A DNA stretch of 13,924 nt from NCBI GenBank assembly GCA_016839385.1, contig JAEOUK010000418.1, positions 1-13,924 on the forward strand, read 5' to 3'. Position numbers and translations under genes: made by a program. This DNA is from Promethearchaeota archaeon. GTDB taxonomy: Archaea; Asgardarchaeota; Lokiarchaeia; Sigynarchaeales; MK-D1. The notes beneath the pieces are model-generated. The model did no database searches, was not told the origin of the DNA, and saw only the letters and a program-made list of their open reading frames with translations. This document shows, piece after piece, positions 1 to 6,102 of this stretch; position 1 is the first letter of the stretch, and each line of letters begins with the position of its first letter.

Positions 1-122
1 GCAATGATGAGCGTGAACAGAAAAAAGCTGACAGGGTTTACCAGATTGCCCAGAAGATATGTCCGCTTAGACAGTCTTGGGGAGAAGATGTTCCCATAAC
101 TTTCAAGCTGAACTACGTTTAA
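1..122 (+). CDS. C-terminal fragment of a probable OsmC-family protein
   Basis: This reading frame is open from the left edge (codons in phase with base 3) to a TAA at 120-122 and gives about 39 residues. The tail contains a charged helix, then ICPLRQSW and a terminal strand VPITFKLNYV. OsmC/Ohr-type peroxiredoxin-like proteins commonly end in this order: a helix, a Cys-Pro pair carrying the second redox cysteine, then a short beta strand. A hairpin followed by a T-tract begins about 28 bases after the stop, which supports a real gene end here. The DNA is visibly less AT-rich than most of the window. The family call rests on a short tail and is tentative; the start lies outside the window. 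Confidence 0.45.
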   Translation, partial: NDEREQKKADRVYQIAQKICPLRQSWGEDVPITFKLNYV

Positions 123-150
123 GTCAATTGATTAGTGAACTTGTTATCAG

Positions 151-187
151 ATCGGTTTCAGAACCGATTAATCCATTTTTTATTTTT
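151..187 (+). terminator. Hairpin plus T-tract terminator after the OsmC-like gene
   Basis: ATCGGTT (151-157) and AACCGAT (162-168) form a perfect 7-bp stem around a TCAG loop. T-rich sequence follows (six T from 176, then more T from 183). Placement directly after the stop at 122 and before the promoter of the next gene fits transcription termination. Confidence 0.55.
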
Positions 188-211
188 ATTGTGTCGCGAT
201 ATTTCATAAAG

Positions 212-232
212 CATATATATTCTATATAGAAT
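212..232 (+). promoter_or_regulatory. TATA-rich promoter with a 14-bp palindrome
   Basis: The stretch contains overlapping TATA-like sequences and a perfect 14-bp palindrome, ATTCTATATAGAAT, at 219-232. An archaeal TATA box here would start transcription near 245-258, just ahead of the zinc-ribbon gene. The palindrome could be an operator overlapping the TATA box, but such palindromes also arise easily in AT-rich DNA. Confidence 0.4.
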
Positions 233-319
233 ATTTGCTATACCTATATATCCTCTGATATGGCAATCATAACCCTGAAAAAAACAGAAATGAAAACAGC
301 TGGAGGTGAAAAAGGAAGA

Positions 320-442
320 ATGAGATGCTCTGACTGTAATTCAGAAATGAACGTAGACAAAGAATGCGGCTACATGAAACAATACAAGTGCAACGTCTGC
401 GGACGAATAGAAACCCTGTGGACCGTCTGCGTAACCGCCTAA
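320..442 (+). CDS. Tiny zinc-ribbon protein (40 residues)
   Basis: The protein begins MRCSDC and contains two CxxC knuckles, C3/C6 and C24/C27, the usual layout of a small treble-clef or zinc-ribbon fold that binds one zinc. C16 and C37 are additional cysteines. I chose ATG 320 because a strong Shine-Dalgarno sequence, GGAGGTGA, lies at 302-309 with a 10-base spacer. The frame is also open to an ATG at 260, which would add a Lys-rich 20-residue extension and lie close to the promoter, so a start at 260 cannot be excluded. No enzymatic residues are present. Small zinc ribbons like this often bind nucleic acid or partner proteins, but the function here is unknown. A run of six T at 460-465 follows the stop and may terminate the transcript. 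Confidence 0.6.
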   Translation: MRCSDCNSEMNVDKECGYMKQYKCNVCGRIETLWTVCVTA

Positions 443-529
443 ATCCAATTTAAAACAAATTTTTTCTTAAAATAATAAAAGACTTCGATAATATTATGTC
501 GGTTTTCAGGTTTTAAGTTTAATCAAAAC

Positions 530-775
530 TTGATTGCTTTCTTAGATGCAAAAGTGTTTTTGTATACAGAAATGTGCTGTTCATTGCTCATTTAGTGATA
601 GACCTTCTGCTAATTTTGCCGTTGAAGTGTTTGAAGCCAAAGATAACATCTTTTCTAAATCGGTGCCTTATTTGAATTAACTCTGGAGAATCGAATTAGA
701 CATCAAATTTACCAAGAAGCTTCTGCTTCACTATATTCTTCTAAAAAGCAATTAATTATTCAGATTCTCTCATAA
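530..775 (+). pseudogene. Frameshifted remnant of a PIN-domain protein
   Basis: Frame 530 reads IAFLDAKVFLY, very like the first strand of PIN-domain nucleases (hydrophobic strand, LDA, then VF/LY; the Asp is the first metal ligand). The frame stops soon after. From about 573 the next frame continues with coding-like sequence (SANFAVEVFEAKDNIF, then PYLN) up to a stop at 678-680. From 674 the first frame resumes with ELTLENRIRHQIYQEA and ends at TAA 773-775. Two compensating frameshifts restore a plausible PIN domain with the 'YL.LE' turn and a YK/YQE-type helix, but no intact gene exists. This is most likely the decayed toxin half of a VapBC-like pair or a solitary PIN protein. The rest of the gap between 443 and 818 holds nothing else I recognise. 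Confidence 0.4.
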
Positions 776-818
776 ACATTAGAAACCCTTTTTGGGAGTA
801 TTGTATAATGATTATAAC

Positions 819-1910
819 ATGGTTCGGATTAAATTTTCGTTTAAAGAGGAACCTAAATCTTATAGCCAAAAAAAGAAGAACATCGAACTTCCCAATTTGG
901 TTCAGATTTATTGGGATATAACCTATAAATGTTCTTGCATATGTGAGCATTGCTATGCAAAACCAAAAAGAATCCTAGATGAAGAATTATCTACTAATGA
1001 AATTAAAACCATAATTAATTATTTATCTGATCATAAAATACATCTTGTGACTTTTACAGGTGGAGAACCCTTCGAACGAGAAGACATTTTTGAAATACTC
1101 AGATATGCTCATGAAAAAAACATTCACACATCATTAATCACTACAGGGCTTTATCCAAAAAAGATTAAGAAGCTTAAGAATCTAGGTGTAAGTAGAATTC
1201 AGTTTAGCCTTGATAATTCTACTCCTAAAATATATGATTCACTTCGAGGTATACCCGGTTTATTTGAAAAATTGATGATGAGTATCGAAGCATCTTTAGA
1301 TAGTAATATTAGAACAAGTTTATGCTCAACCATCACAAAACTCAATTATGATGATATTGGCAATCTTTTTACAAAAGCTCTGGATTTAAATGTAGATGAA
1401 TTCAGACTGATGAGATTGATGCCATGTGGCATTAGTATTGATTCATATAAGAAAATTTCGATTACCTTTGAAGAATATCAACGACTCCTTGGTCAGCTAT
1501 TTCATAGATATATTAATCTTGAAAATCCAATATTGATAGATGTTGAAGAACCTTATGAATTAATCAAGAATTTTATTGGGACTCCAATAGAGAATTACTT
1601 GTATTATAGAGGGTGTCTACAAGGAGAAGCAGTTTGCGGTTTGACCGCTGATGGAAAGGTGGTTCCATGTCCAATAGGAAACTTTGAACATTTTGTATGC
1701 GGTGATATTAGGAAAGATGAACTTCTTTATATTTGGAACAACGCACTCACTTTTGAACCTTTTAGGAATTATCAAATGATTGAAATTTGTAAAGAATGTG
1801 AATATGGTAATATATGTAAAGGTGGATGTAGATGTGCAGCATTTGGTTATTATGGTAAAATGAATGCACCAGATCCTATGTGTCCGAAGGCTATTCAATA
1901 TAGGGTATGA
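819..1910 (+). CDS. Radical SAM enzyme with C-terminal SPASM domain
   Basis: A radical SAM protein of 363 residues. The cluster-binding motif CX3CX2C is C38, C42 and C45 (core KCSCICEHC), and the SAM-contacting GGEPF motif follows about 45 residues later. The last ~100 residues form a SPASM/twitch region with many cysteines (a CLQG segment, VPCPIGN, then CKEC, NICKGGCRC and a final MCPK), expected to hold auxiliary 4Fe-4S clusters. SPASM enzymes include peptide maturases (sactipeptide, ranthipeptide and mycofactocin types) and some non-peptide enzymes, so the substrate is not fixed by sequence. ATG 819 is chosen because the motifs are complete from there; the frame also extends to a TTG at 792 with no better ribosome site. 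The FrhB-like gene starts 3 bases after the stop, so the two are co-transcribed. A peptide-modifying role is inferred from the nearby small Cys-rich protein. Confidence 0.88.
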   Translation: MVRIKFSFKEEPKSYSQKKKNIELPNLVQIYWDITYKCSCICEHCYAKPKRILDEELSTNEIKTIINYLSDHKIHLVTFTGGEPFEREDIFEILRYAHEKNIHTSLITTGLYPKKIKKLKNLGVSRIQFSLDNSTPKIYDSLRGIPGLFEKLMMSIEASLDSNIRTSLCSTITKLNYDDIGNLFTKALDLNVDEFRLMRLMPCGISIDSYKKISITFEEYQRLLGQLFHRYINLENPILIDVEEPYELIKNFIGTPIENYLYYRGCLQGEAVCGLTADGKVVPCPIGNFEHFVCGDIRKDELLYIWNNALTFEPFRNYQMIEICKECEYGNICKGGCRCAAFGYYGKMNAPDPMCPKAIQYRV

Positions 1911-1913
1911 CTT

Positions 1914-2915
1914 ATGGATTACTCAGCTTTTTGCTCGAAATGTGGATTGTGTGAGAATTTTCAGGAGAAAGAAATACATGCTATCTGCCCAAGAATGGAA
2001 CCTCCACCTGAAATTGAGCCTGTTTTGGGTTACTACAAAAAGGTTGGATTAGTTCAAGGTAAATTTTCAGGGAGTTATTCAGGTGCTGTCATTTCTATTA
2101 TTATCGCAGCAAAAGAAACCAGATTAATTGATGGTGTGTTGGGTGTAAAAAAAGGTGAAACAGTCCTTCAGGCAGTTCCTAAATACAGTTCTACAATTAG
2201 TGAAATTAAAGAACTCTCAGGTATGAGACATACGATCTCATCACATTTGTCAATTCTTAATGAGATACCTGCAAATCACAAGATTGCAGTTATTGGTTTA
2301 CCTTGCCACGTTGAAGCAATTAATAAAGCAAAAAATAATGGGTTTTCCGACCAAAAAATCGAGGTAATATTGGGAATAGCTTGTGGAACAAATTATCTTT
2401 ATTCTGAATTCAATAAACTTCTTCAAGAAAAAAATATTGAGCCAAAAAGGATAAAGGAATATACTTTAAGAAAAATAAAATTTTTTACACCTTACTTCAG
2501 TTTCTTGGTCAATGGTGAAACAAAGGAATTCAAGTTGCCCGTTAGCAAAACGCTCTGCTGTATTCCAAGAGGATGTTATTATTGTAATGATTATTTAGGT
2601 ATAAATTCGGATTTATCTTTCGGTGTTCTGGGTGCTCCTAAGGGTTGGTCATTAGTTTTTATTAGAACAGAAAAAGGAGAGAAATTGATAAACGCTGCAA
2701 TAAAAAAAGGATATTTAAGTTTCCGGCCAGTAAAAGAGGATTTTTTTTCACATTTAATCTATAAGATTTATCGGCTTTTTCCAACGAAACTATATCTTAC
2801 TCTTGCTTTCAGAACTCGGAAAATAATCGGAGCTGAATTAATGGCAAAATTCAAAGTTAATTATCTGAATAAAAGATTGAAAAAAGAGGAAAAACATCGA
2901 AAAATGGAACCTTAA
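1914..2915 (+). CDS. Coenzyme F420 hydrogenase/dehydrogenase beta-subunit (FrhB/FdhB) family protein
   Basis: A 333-residue protein of the FrhB family, whose members bind FAD and 4Fe-4S clusters and pass electrons between F420 (or another flavin-type carrier) and ferredoxin-like partners. The N-terminus carries C7, C10, C13 and C25 (CSKCGLC...CP), a half-ferredoxin motif. The middle has IGLPCHVEA (C131) and GIACGTNY (C157). The C-terminal domain has the diagnostic GCYYCNDY (C221, C224), then SDLSFGVLGAPKGWS with its conserved glycines, then a VFIRTEKGE strand. The tail is Lys-rich. It is coupled to the radical SAM gene by a 3-base gap, suggesting that it supplies electrons to that enzyme or carries out a reductive step on the same substrate. 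The physiological donor and substrate cannot be told from sequence. Confidence 0.82.
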   Translation: MDYSAFCSKCGLCENFQEKEIHAICPRMEPPPEIEPVLGYYKKVGLVQGKFSGSYSGAVISIIIAAKETRLIDGVLGVKKGETVLQAVPKYSSTISEIKELSGMRHTISSHLSILNEIPANHKIAVIGLPCHVEAINKAKNNGFSDQKIEVILGIACGTNYLYSEFNKLLQEKNIEPKRIKEYTLRKIKFFTPYFSFLVNGETKEFKLPVSKTLCCIPRGCYYCNDYLGINSDLSFGVLGAPKGWSLVFIRTEKGEKLINAAIKKGYLSFRPVKEDFFSHLIYKIYRLFPTKLYLTLAFRTRKIIGAELMAKFKVNYLNKRLKKEEKHRKMEP

Positions 2916-2929
2916 AAACGATTCGACAA

Positions 2930-2936
2930 TTTTTTT
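2930..2936 (+). terminator. T-tract after the radical SAM/FrhB operon
   Basis: Seven consecutive T begin 14 bases after the FrhB-like stop, in a T-rich stretch between two convergent genes. Archaeal RNA polymerase terminates at such plus-strand U-tracts without a hairpin. No stem is visible. Confidence 0.35.
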
Positions 2937-3003
2937 CTAATTTCTCTACTTGTTTATAATTTCTTTATTCTGTGAATTGCGTTTTTTCAATAATCAACTA
3001 ATT

Positions 3004-4272
3004 TCAATACGTTTTTTCATCATCTTCTTCTTGCAAGAGTTCGCCTATTTTTTCAATATGCTTTTTGCGGGTCCTTTCGTCTGCTACTTGTTTCGCAGTA
3101 TCTTTTGCCTTCCAAATTGGAATAACTGAGAGAAAAAGAATCAAACTTAGCAACGGAGAAAGAATATTCGGTTGGACAGTTAATCCAAACGCTCTTGGGA
3201 CAGCACCCAGACCACCGTATATAGCTAAAGGTAAAAGACAGATTAATGCATAGAACCTTTCTTTAGAGTTGCTAAATATTCCTTTTTCAGACAAATCACC
3301 AGGGATTGCTATGTAGATAACCCAAACAAAACCAAAGGCTATTCCGATAGTCATTAAATGAATGAACACTGAAATCGGTGTTACCATGCTACCTATTAGA
3401 GCATAACTATATCCAAAAATAGCTAAGCCAAGAATGATTGAAGGCTTTCGTCCATAACGATCAGCTATGATCCCAGATATTACTGCACATATTGCAGTTG
3501 CTAGATAGTGTAGAGGGTCGCCAATTTGAAAAATGATGTCATATGAAGAATCTAATGGAAGTGTGGGCCATAGGAGATGGTCAGTTAGTACTACTGCTAT
3601 TATGAACACCAACCATGGCACGAAGTATAAAACGTAACGTCTGTAGGAAAAAATTTCAAACCAACTTCTGATTCGAATATTGTCGAGTTTTTGTCTAATT
3701 TTACAATCGTCAGTTATTAATGCAAAATAACCGGTAGCTCTTAAGAGAATTTGTAATAATATTGTTCCGATCAATCCTAAATTCGCAATATCATTCACAA
3801 TAATTGCAATAGAAGCCATGAAAAAGGTTTCAAGCAATATGAGTCCTGAGACTCGCCCTCGATTCTTGATCTCCGTATTACTCGCAAATAAGGATAAGCA
3901 ATATGGAAAGCCCAATCCTAAGGATACGCCCAAAAGTGATCCGAGAATGATAAGGGATAACTCGCCTTTGAAAAACAACAAGAATCCATTTATCAAAATA
4001 CTGTAAGTTATCCAAACTAACAAGAATTTTCTATTGTTTATCTTACCATGAAATATAGCTCCGACTACTCCAGAAAGGACGCCAAAAAAGTAGAATAATG
4101 AAGATCCTATATAAATCCAAGATTGGTCATTCTTGATTGATTCAAAAACAATCTGTAAGTTAACGTTTGCAAAAAACATGTACCACCCAAGAATGCTTGA
4201 ATTAAGTATTGTAATTGCGAATAATTTTTTTGAAGGAATTCCAATAGTCTTGGATATGTAATCAACAATCAA
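3004..4272 (-). CDS. MFS transporter, paralogue of the one at 12180-13418
   Basis: A 422-residue, strongly hydrophobic protein with about 12 predicted membrane helices. The MFS motif-A-like loop in the second half is GIIADRYGRKPS (residues 267-278), and NRGRVSG (137-143) sits after the fourth helix. Helical hairpins dominate up to about residue 390, then a charged cytoplasmic tail (EKIGELLQEEDDEKTY) follows. The start is TTG 4272, with AGGAG on the minus strand (4288-4284) and an 11-base spacer. It shares motifs, length and tail with the MFS protein at 12180-13418. This family exports or imports small molecules by proton coupling; the substrate is unknown. Lying between the radical SAM operon and the small Cys/Trp protein, it could export a modified peptide or a prenylated product, but that is inference. 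Confidence 0.85.
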   Translation of the reverse strand: MIVDYISKTIGIPSKKLFAITILNSSILGWYMFFANVNLQIVFESIKNDQSWIYIGSSLFYFFGVLSGVVGAIFHGKINNRKFLLVWITYSILINGFLLFFKGELSLIILGSLLGVSLGLGFPYCLSLFASNTEIKNRGRVSGLILLETFFMASIAIIVNDIANLGLIGTILLQILLRATGYFALITDDCKIRQKLDNIRIRSWFEIFSYRRYVLYFVPWLVFIIAVVLTDHLLWPTLPLDSSYDIIFQIGDPLHYLATAICAVISGIIADRYGRKPSIILGLAIFGYSYALIGSMVTPISVFIHLMTIGIAFGFVWVIYIAIPGDLSEKGIFSNSKERFYALICLLPLAIYGGLGAVPRAFGLTVQPNILSPLLSLILFLSVIPIWKAKDTAKQVADERTRKKHIEKIGELLQEEDDEKTY

Positions 4273-4306
4273 GAGTATGAAATCTCCTAATTTACTTGAT
4301 ATATTA

Positions 4307-4320
4307 TCTAATATATTAGA
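4307..4320 (-). promoter_or_regulatory. 14-bp palindrome in the MFS promoter
   Basis: TCTAATATATTAGA is a perfect palindrome 35-48 bases upstream of the minus-strand MFS start, in a TATA-rich region that must hold that gene's promoter. The bases following it on the plus strand are TTAAAG. The second MFS gene has a similar inverted repeat, TCTAAT with ATTAGA, also followed by TTAAAG. The rest of the stretch between 4273 and 4559 shows no gene. Confidence 0.35.
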
Positions 4321-4547
4321 TTAAAGTTAATGTTTTATCACTTAGGATTATTATCTCTAGTTCTTTTTAGTCTTTTGTGATTTTGTAGCACAGTTACATA
4401 GAAATATCCTATATTAAAGTGAGTTTTTAATAATCTAAATCATCCTCCTTATTTCCACAACCAACTACAACCAGTTATCGTTCTTTAACCACAAGTTTTA
4501 AATTAAAAATTAAACAATTAAACGCTAATTTCTATTTACAAATAAAA

Positions 4548-4555
4548 GGGGGTGA
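4548..4555 (+). promoter_or_regulatory. Strong Shine-Dalgarno site for the 84-residue protein
   Basis: GGGGGTGA ends 4 bases before ATG 4560 and fixes this start. A TATA-like AT-rich stretch at about 4494-4505 lies upstream. Similar G-runs precede the starts at 9873 and 12180. Confidence 0.6.
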
Positions 4556-4559
4556 CTTC

Positions 4560-4814
4560 ATGGCAAAAGAAGAAGATCGTAGGGAAAGAATAAGAGTTAA
4601 AATAAAACAAGATGCTGAAATAGCAGCCAAAAACCTTCTCACAAAAGAAAATTATGAGAGAATCCGCCTAGCCAAAATAGATTCTGAAGATAAGAATGAT
4701 CCAGCCCTGTTAGAAAAAGAAATTGCAGCACTACTTAAGAAATACAAAATAACTGCCGACCTTAACGATATTATAAAGTGCATTGTAAAAAACTGTGCTG
4801 GTGTAATATGGTAA
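4560..4814 (+). CDS. Small PDCD5-like protein with Cys/Trp C-terminus; candidate precursor peptide
   Basis: An 84-residue, highly charged protein. Residues 1-24 are basic and acidic helix. Residues 26-72 (LLTKENYERI... LEKEIAALLKKYKI... LNDII) follow the pattern of the archaeal PDCD5 (TFAR19-related) DNA-binding family: 'LTxEAxxRL', then an 'ExxLixLa' helix, then a 'DexLkxiL' helix. Where PDCD5 proteins end in a basic tail, this one ends with IIKCIVKNCAGVIW: Cys74, Cys79 and the final residue Trp84, all apolar except Lys and Asn. This split into a charged leader-like body and a short Cys/Trp core is what a modified-peptide precursor looks like. The convergent neighbour is a polyprenyl-synthase homologue, as in bacterial comQ-comX, where a tryptophan is prenylated; a SPASM radical SAM enzyme is nearby. 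The alternative is a plain PDCD5-like DNA-binding protein. The reading frame and start are secure; the role is hypothesis. Confidence 0.75.
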   Translation: MAKEEDRRERIRVKIKQDAEIAAKNLLTKENYERIRLAKIDSEDKNDPALLEKEIAALLKKYKITADLNDIIKCIVKNCAGVIW

Positions 4815-4824
4815 AAAGAGGTGT

Positions 4825-4855
4825 AATGTATTCAATATTTTTGAATACATTTTTT
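4825..4855 (+). terminator. Hairpin terminator shared by two convergent genes
   Basis: AATGTATTCAA (4825-4835) and TTGAATACATT (4841-4851) form a perfect 11-bp stem with a 5-base loop, followed by T to 4855. It lies 10 bases after the small-protein stop and directly at the 3' end of the minus-strand gene, whose stop codon occupies 4854-4856. Read on the minus strand, the stem is followed by a T5 run (complement of 4814-4818), so it can serve both directions. Confidence 0.65.
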
Positions 4856-5900
4856 ATTTTTCCATCAATCCAGTGGCATAAGTACATAATCTAGAAATGT
4901 TATTCTCCATATCTCTAACCATAGATACTAGAATATTCTTGGCGGTGGAAGGTTTCATTTTGTCCAGATTATTGATGGTTTCTTGTTCATTTAGTTTAAT
5001 TTCATCTTGAATATATTCGAATGATTCAGTTTCTAAACAATATAACAGTAATTCTTTCGCATCCTCTTCAGTAATAATAGATTTTTCCATCATCGATTTA
5101 ATTCTATTCTGAATTTCAAGAGGTGAATTTTTTGTTGAATGAAGCAATGGCAATGGTATGCTTTCATTTCTTAATCGATGTATTAAATTTCCGTCGATAT
5201 TTAACATATCAGAGATTTCATTCATAATAGTTATCATATAACCCAGATTCCTCCCTAAAGACTCAAGAATTAGAATTTCTTCTTCAGTTGAATTCCCCAT
5301 AATTGCTCCAATCTTTCCGCATGCTTCCAAGTCAGCGTTAAGCTTCATTAACACTTCTTTTTTATATACATCCAAATCTGTTTCCAAATTCTTTCTGCAT
5401 GAAATTTCTTTAAATTCAGCTTCAATCATCTTAATGCAAGATTTTTCATAAATTTTAATTATTCTCGCAACTAATTTAGAGTTTTTTGTTTCTTTAATCA
5501 TTTTATGAGTAATTCCCCAACCCTTCACAATGAATAAATCTCCTAATAACAGCGCTTTATCGGAAGCAATTGATTTCAAGATTGTGTTCTTAAAACGTTT
5601 TCTCCGAGATTTATCGACAACATCATCATGAATGCCAACACCTGCTGCAGCAACTGTAAGCATTAGAGAAGCAACATCTGCGATACTCTTTTTACCCTCC
5701 ACTGCTTCACAACACAAAGAAATCAAAGCAGGTCTGTAACAATCACTCCAATAAACCTTCACTTCATTCAAAAGTGTTAGTATTTCAGTATTTTTCACAT
5801 CCTCAAAGATTATCTTGCCAAATTGATTTAATATTCTTCCTCCCCTTTCTTTGATGAATTCATTCAACTCGTTATTCTTTTTTTCTTTATTTTCCAGCAT
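4854..5900 (-). CDS. Polyprenyl synthetase-like protein (trans-isoprenyl diphosphate synthase fold) with altered second motif
   Basis: A 348-residue, mostly helical protein. The first Asp-rich motif is intact: HDDVVDKSRRK (D92, D93, D96, then the Arg pair at 99-100), as in GGPP/FPP synthases, where it binds the magnesium-diphosphate. LLGDLFIVKG (118-127) matches the following helix. The second motif, normally DDxxD, reads NEISD (227-231), and the usual 'GKxxTLP' that follows is RNESIPLPLL. Loss of the second aspartates suggests that ordinary chain elongation is impaired or altered. Bacillus ComQ, which prenylates the ComX peptide on Trp, is also a divergent member of this fold without a canonical second motif. 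The protein converges on the small Trp-ending protein and diverges from a geranylgeranyl reductase homologue. It could be a peptide prenyltransferase, a lipid prenyl synthase, or a non-catalytic partner. The start is ATG 5900; an AT-rich TATA-like region lies about 26 bp upstream. Confidence 0.8.
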   Translation of the reverse strand: MLENKEKKNNELNEFIKERGGRILNQFGKIIFEDVKNTEILTLLNEVKVYWSDCYRPALISLCCEAVEGKKSIADVASLMLTVAAAGVGIHDDVVDKSRRKRFKNTILKSIASDKALLLGDLFIVKGWGITHKMIKETKNSKLVARIIKIYEKSCIKMIEAEFKEISCRKNLETDLDVYKKEVLMKLNADLEACGKIGAIMGNSTEEEILILESLGRNLGYMITIMNEISDMLNIDGNLIHRLRNESIPLPLLHSTKNSPLEIQNRIKSMMEKSIITEEDAKELLLYCLETESFEYIQDEIKLNEQETINNLDKMKPSTAKNILVSMVRDMENNISRLCTYATGLMEK

Positions 5901-6071
5901 AGTTGTTCTGGAGTATTTCTTTTTAATTTGATTAAAAAGTTTTTCAGTTAATACTTATTTTTTTATTTTAATGGAGTGATCTGGTTATTACTATCTCTTT
6001 ACATTTCGTCCATATTTTTGAATAAATAATTTTAAAGTAAAATGAGGTTTCTTTGCAAAATTAGACTCAAG

Positions 6072-6080
6072 CATTTATAT
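6072..6080 (+). promoter_or_regulatory. TATA box for a leaderless transcript
   Basis: CATTTATAT is centred about 26 bp upstream of ATG 6103, the spacing expected if transcription begins at the start codon. It supports 6103 rather than the in-frame ATG at 6079, which overlaps this box. Confidence 0.55.
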
Positions 6081-6102
6081 GAGCTGTTTTTTATTAATCA
6101 CT

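Noticed and set aside
756..950. Minus-strand open frame overlapping the radical SAM start
   Set aside because: Opposite-strand shadow of the well-supported radical SAM gene, with no recognisable motif.
819..1910. Radical SAM enzyme as the GDGT (tetraether lipid) synthase Tes
   Set aside because: The neighbourhood has lipid-like genes, but the short single radical SAM domain with a SPASM C-terminus points to the SPASM maturase group rather than Tes.
4797..4814. CaaX-type prenylation box at the end of the 84-residue protein
   Set aside because: CaaX needs Cys at the fourth position from the end; here the last Cys is six from the end (CAGVIW), so a protein farnesyltransferase-type signal does not fit.
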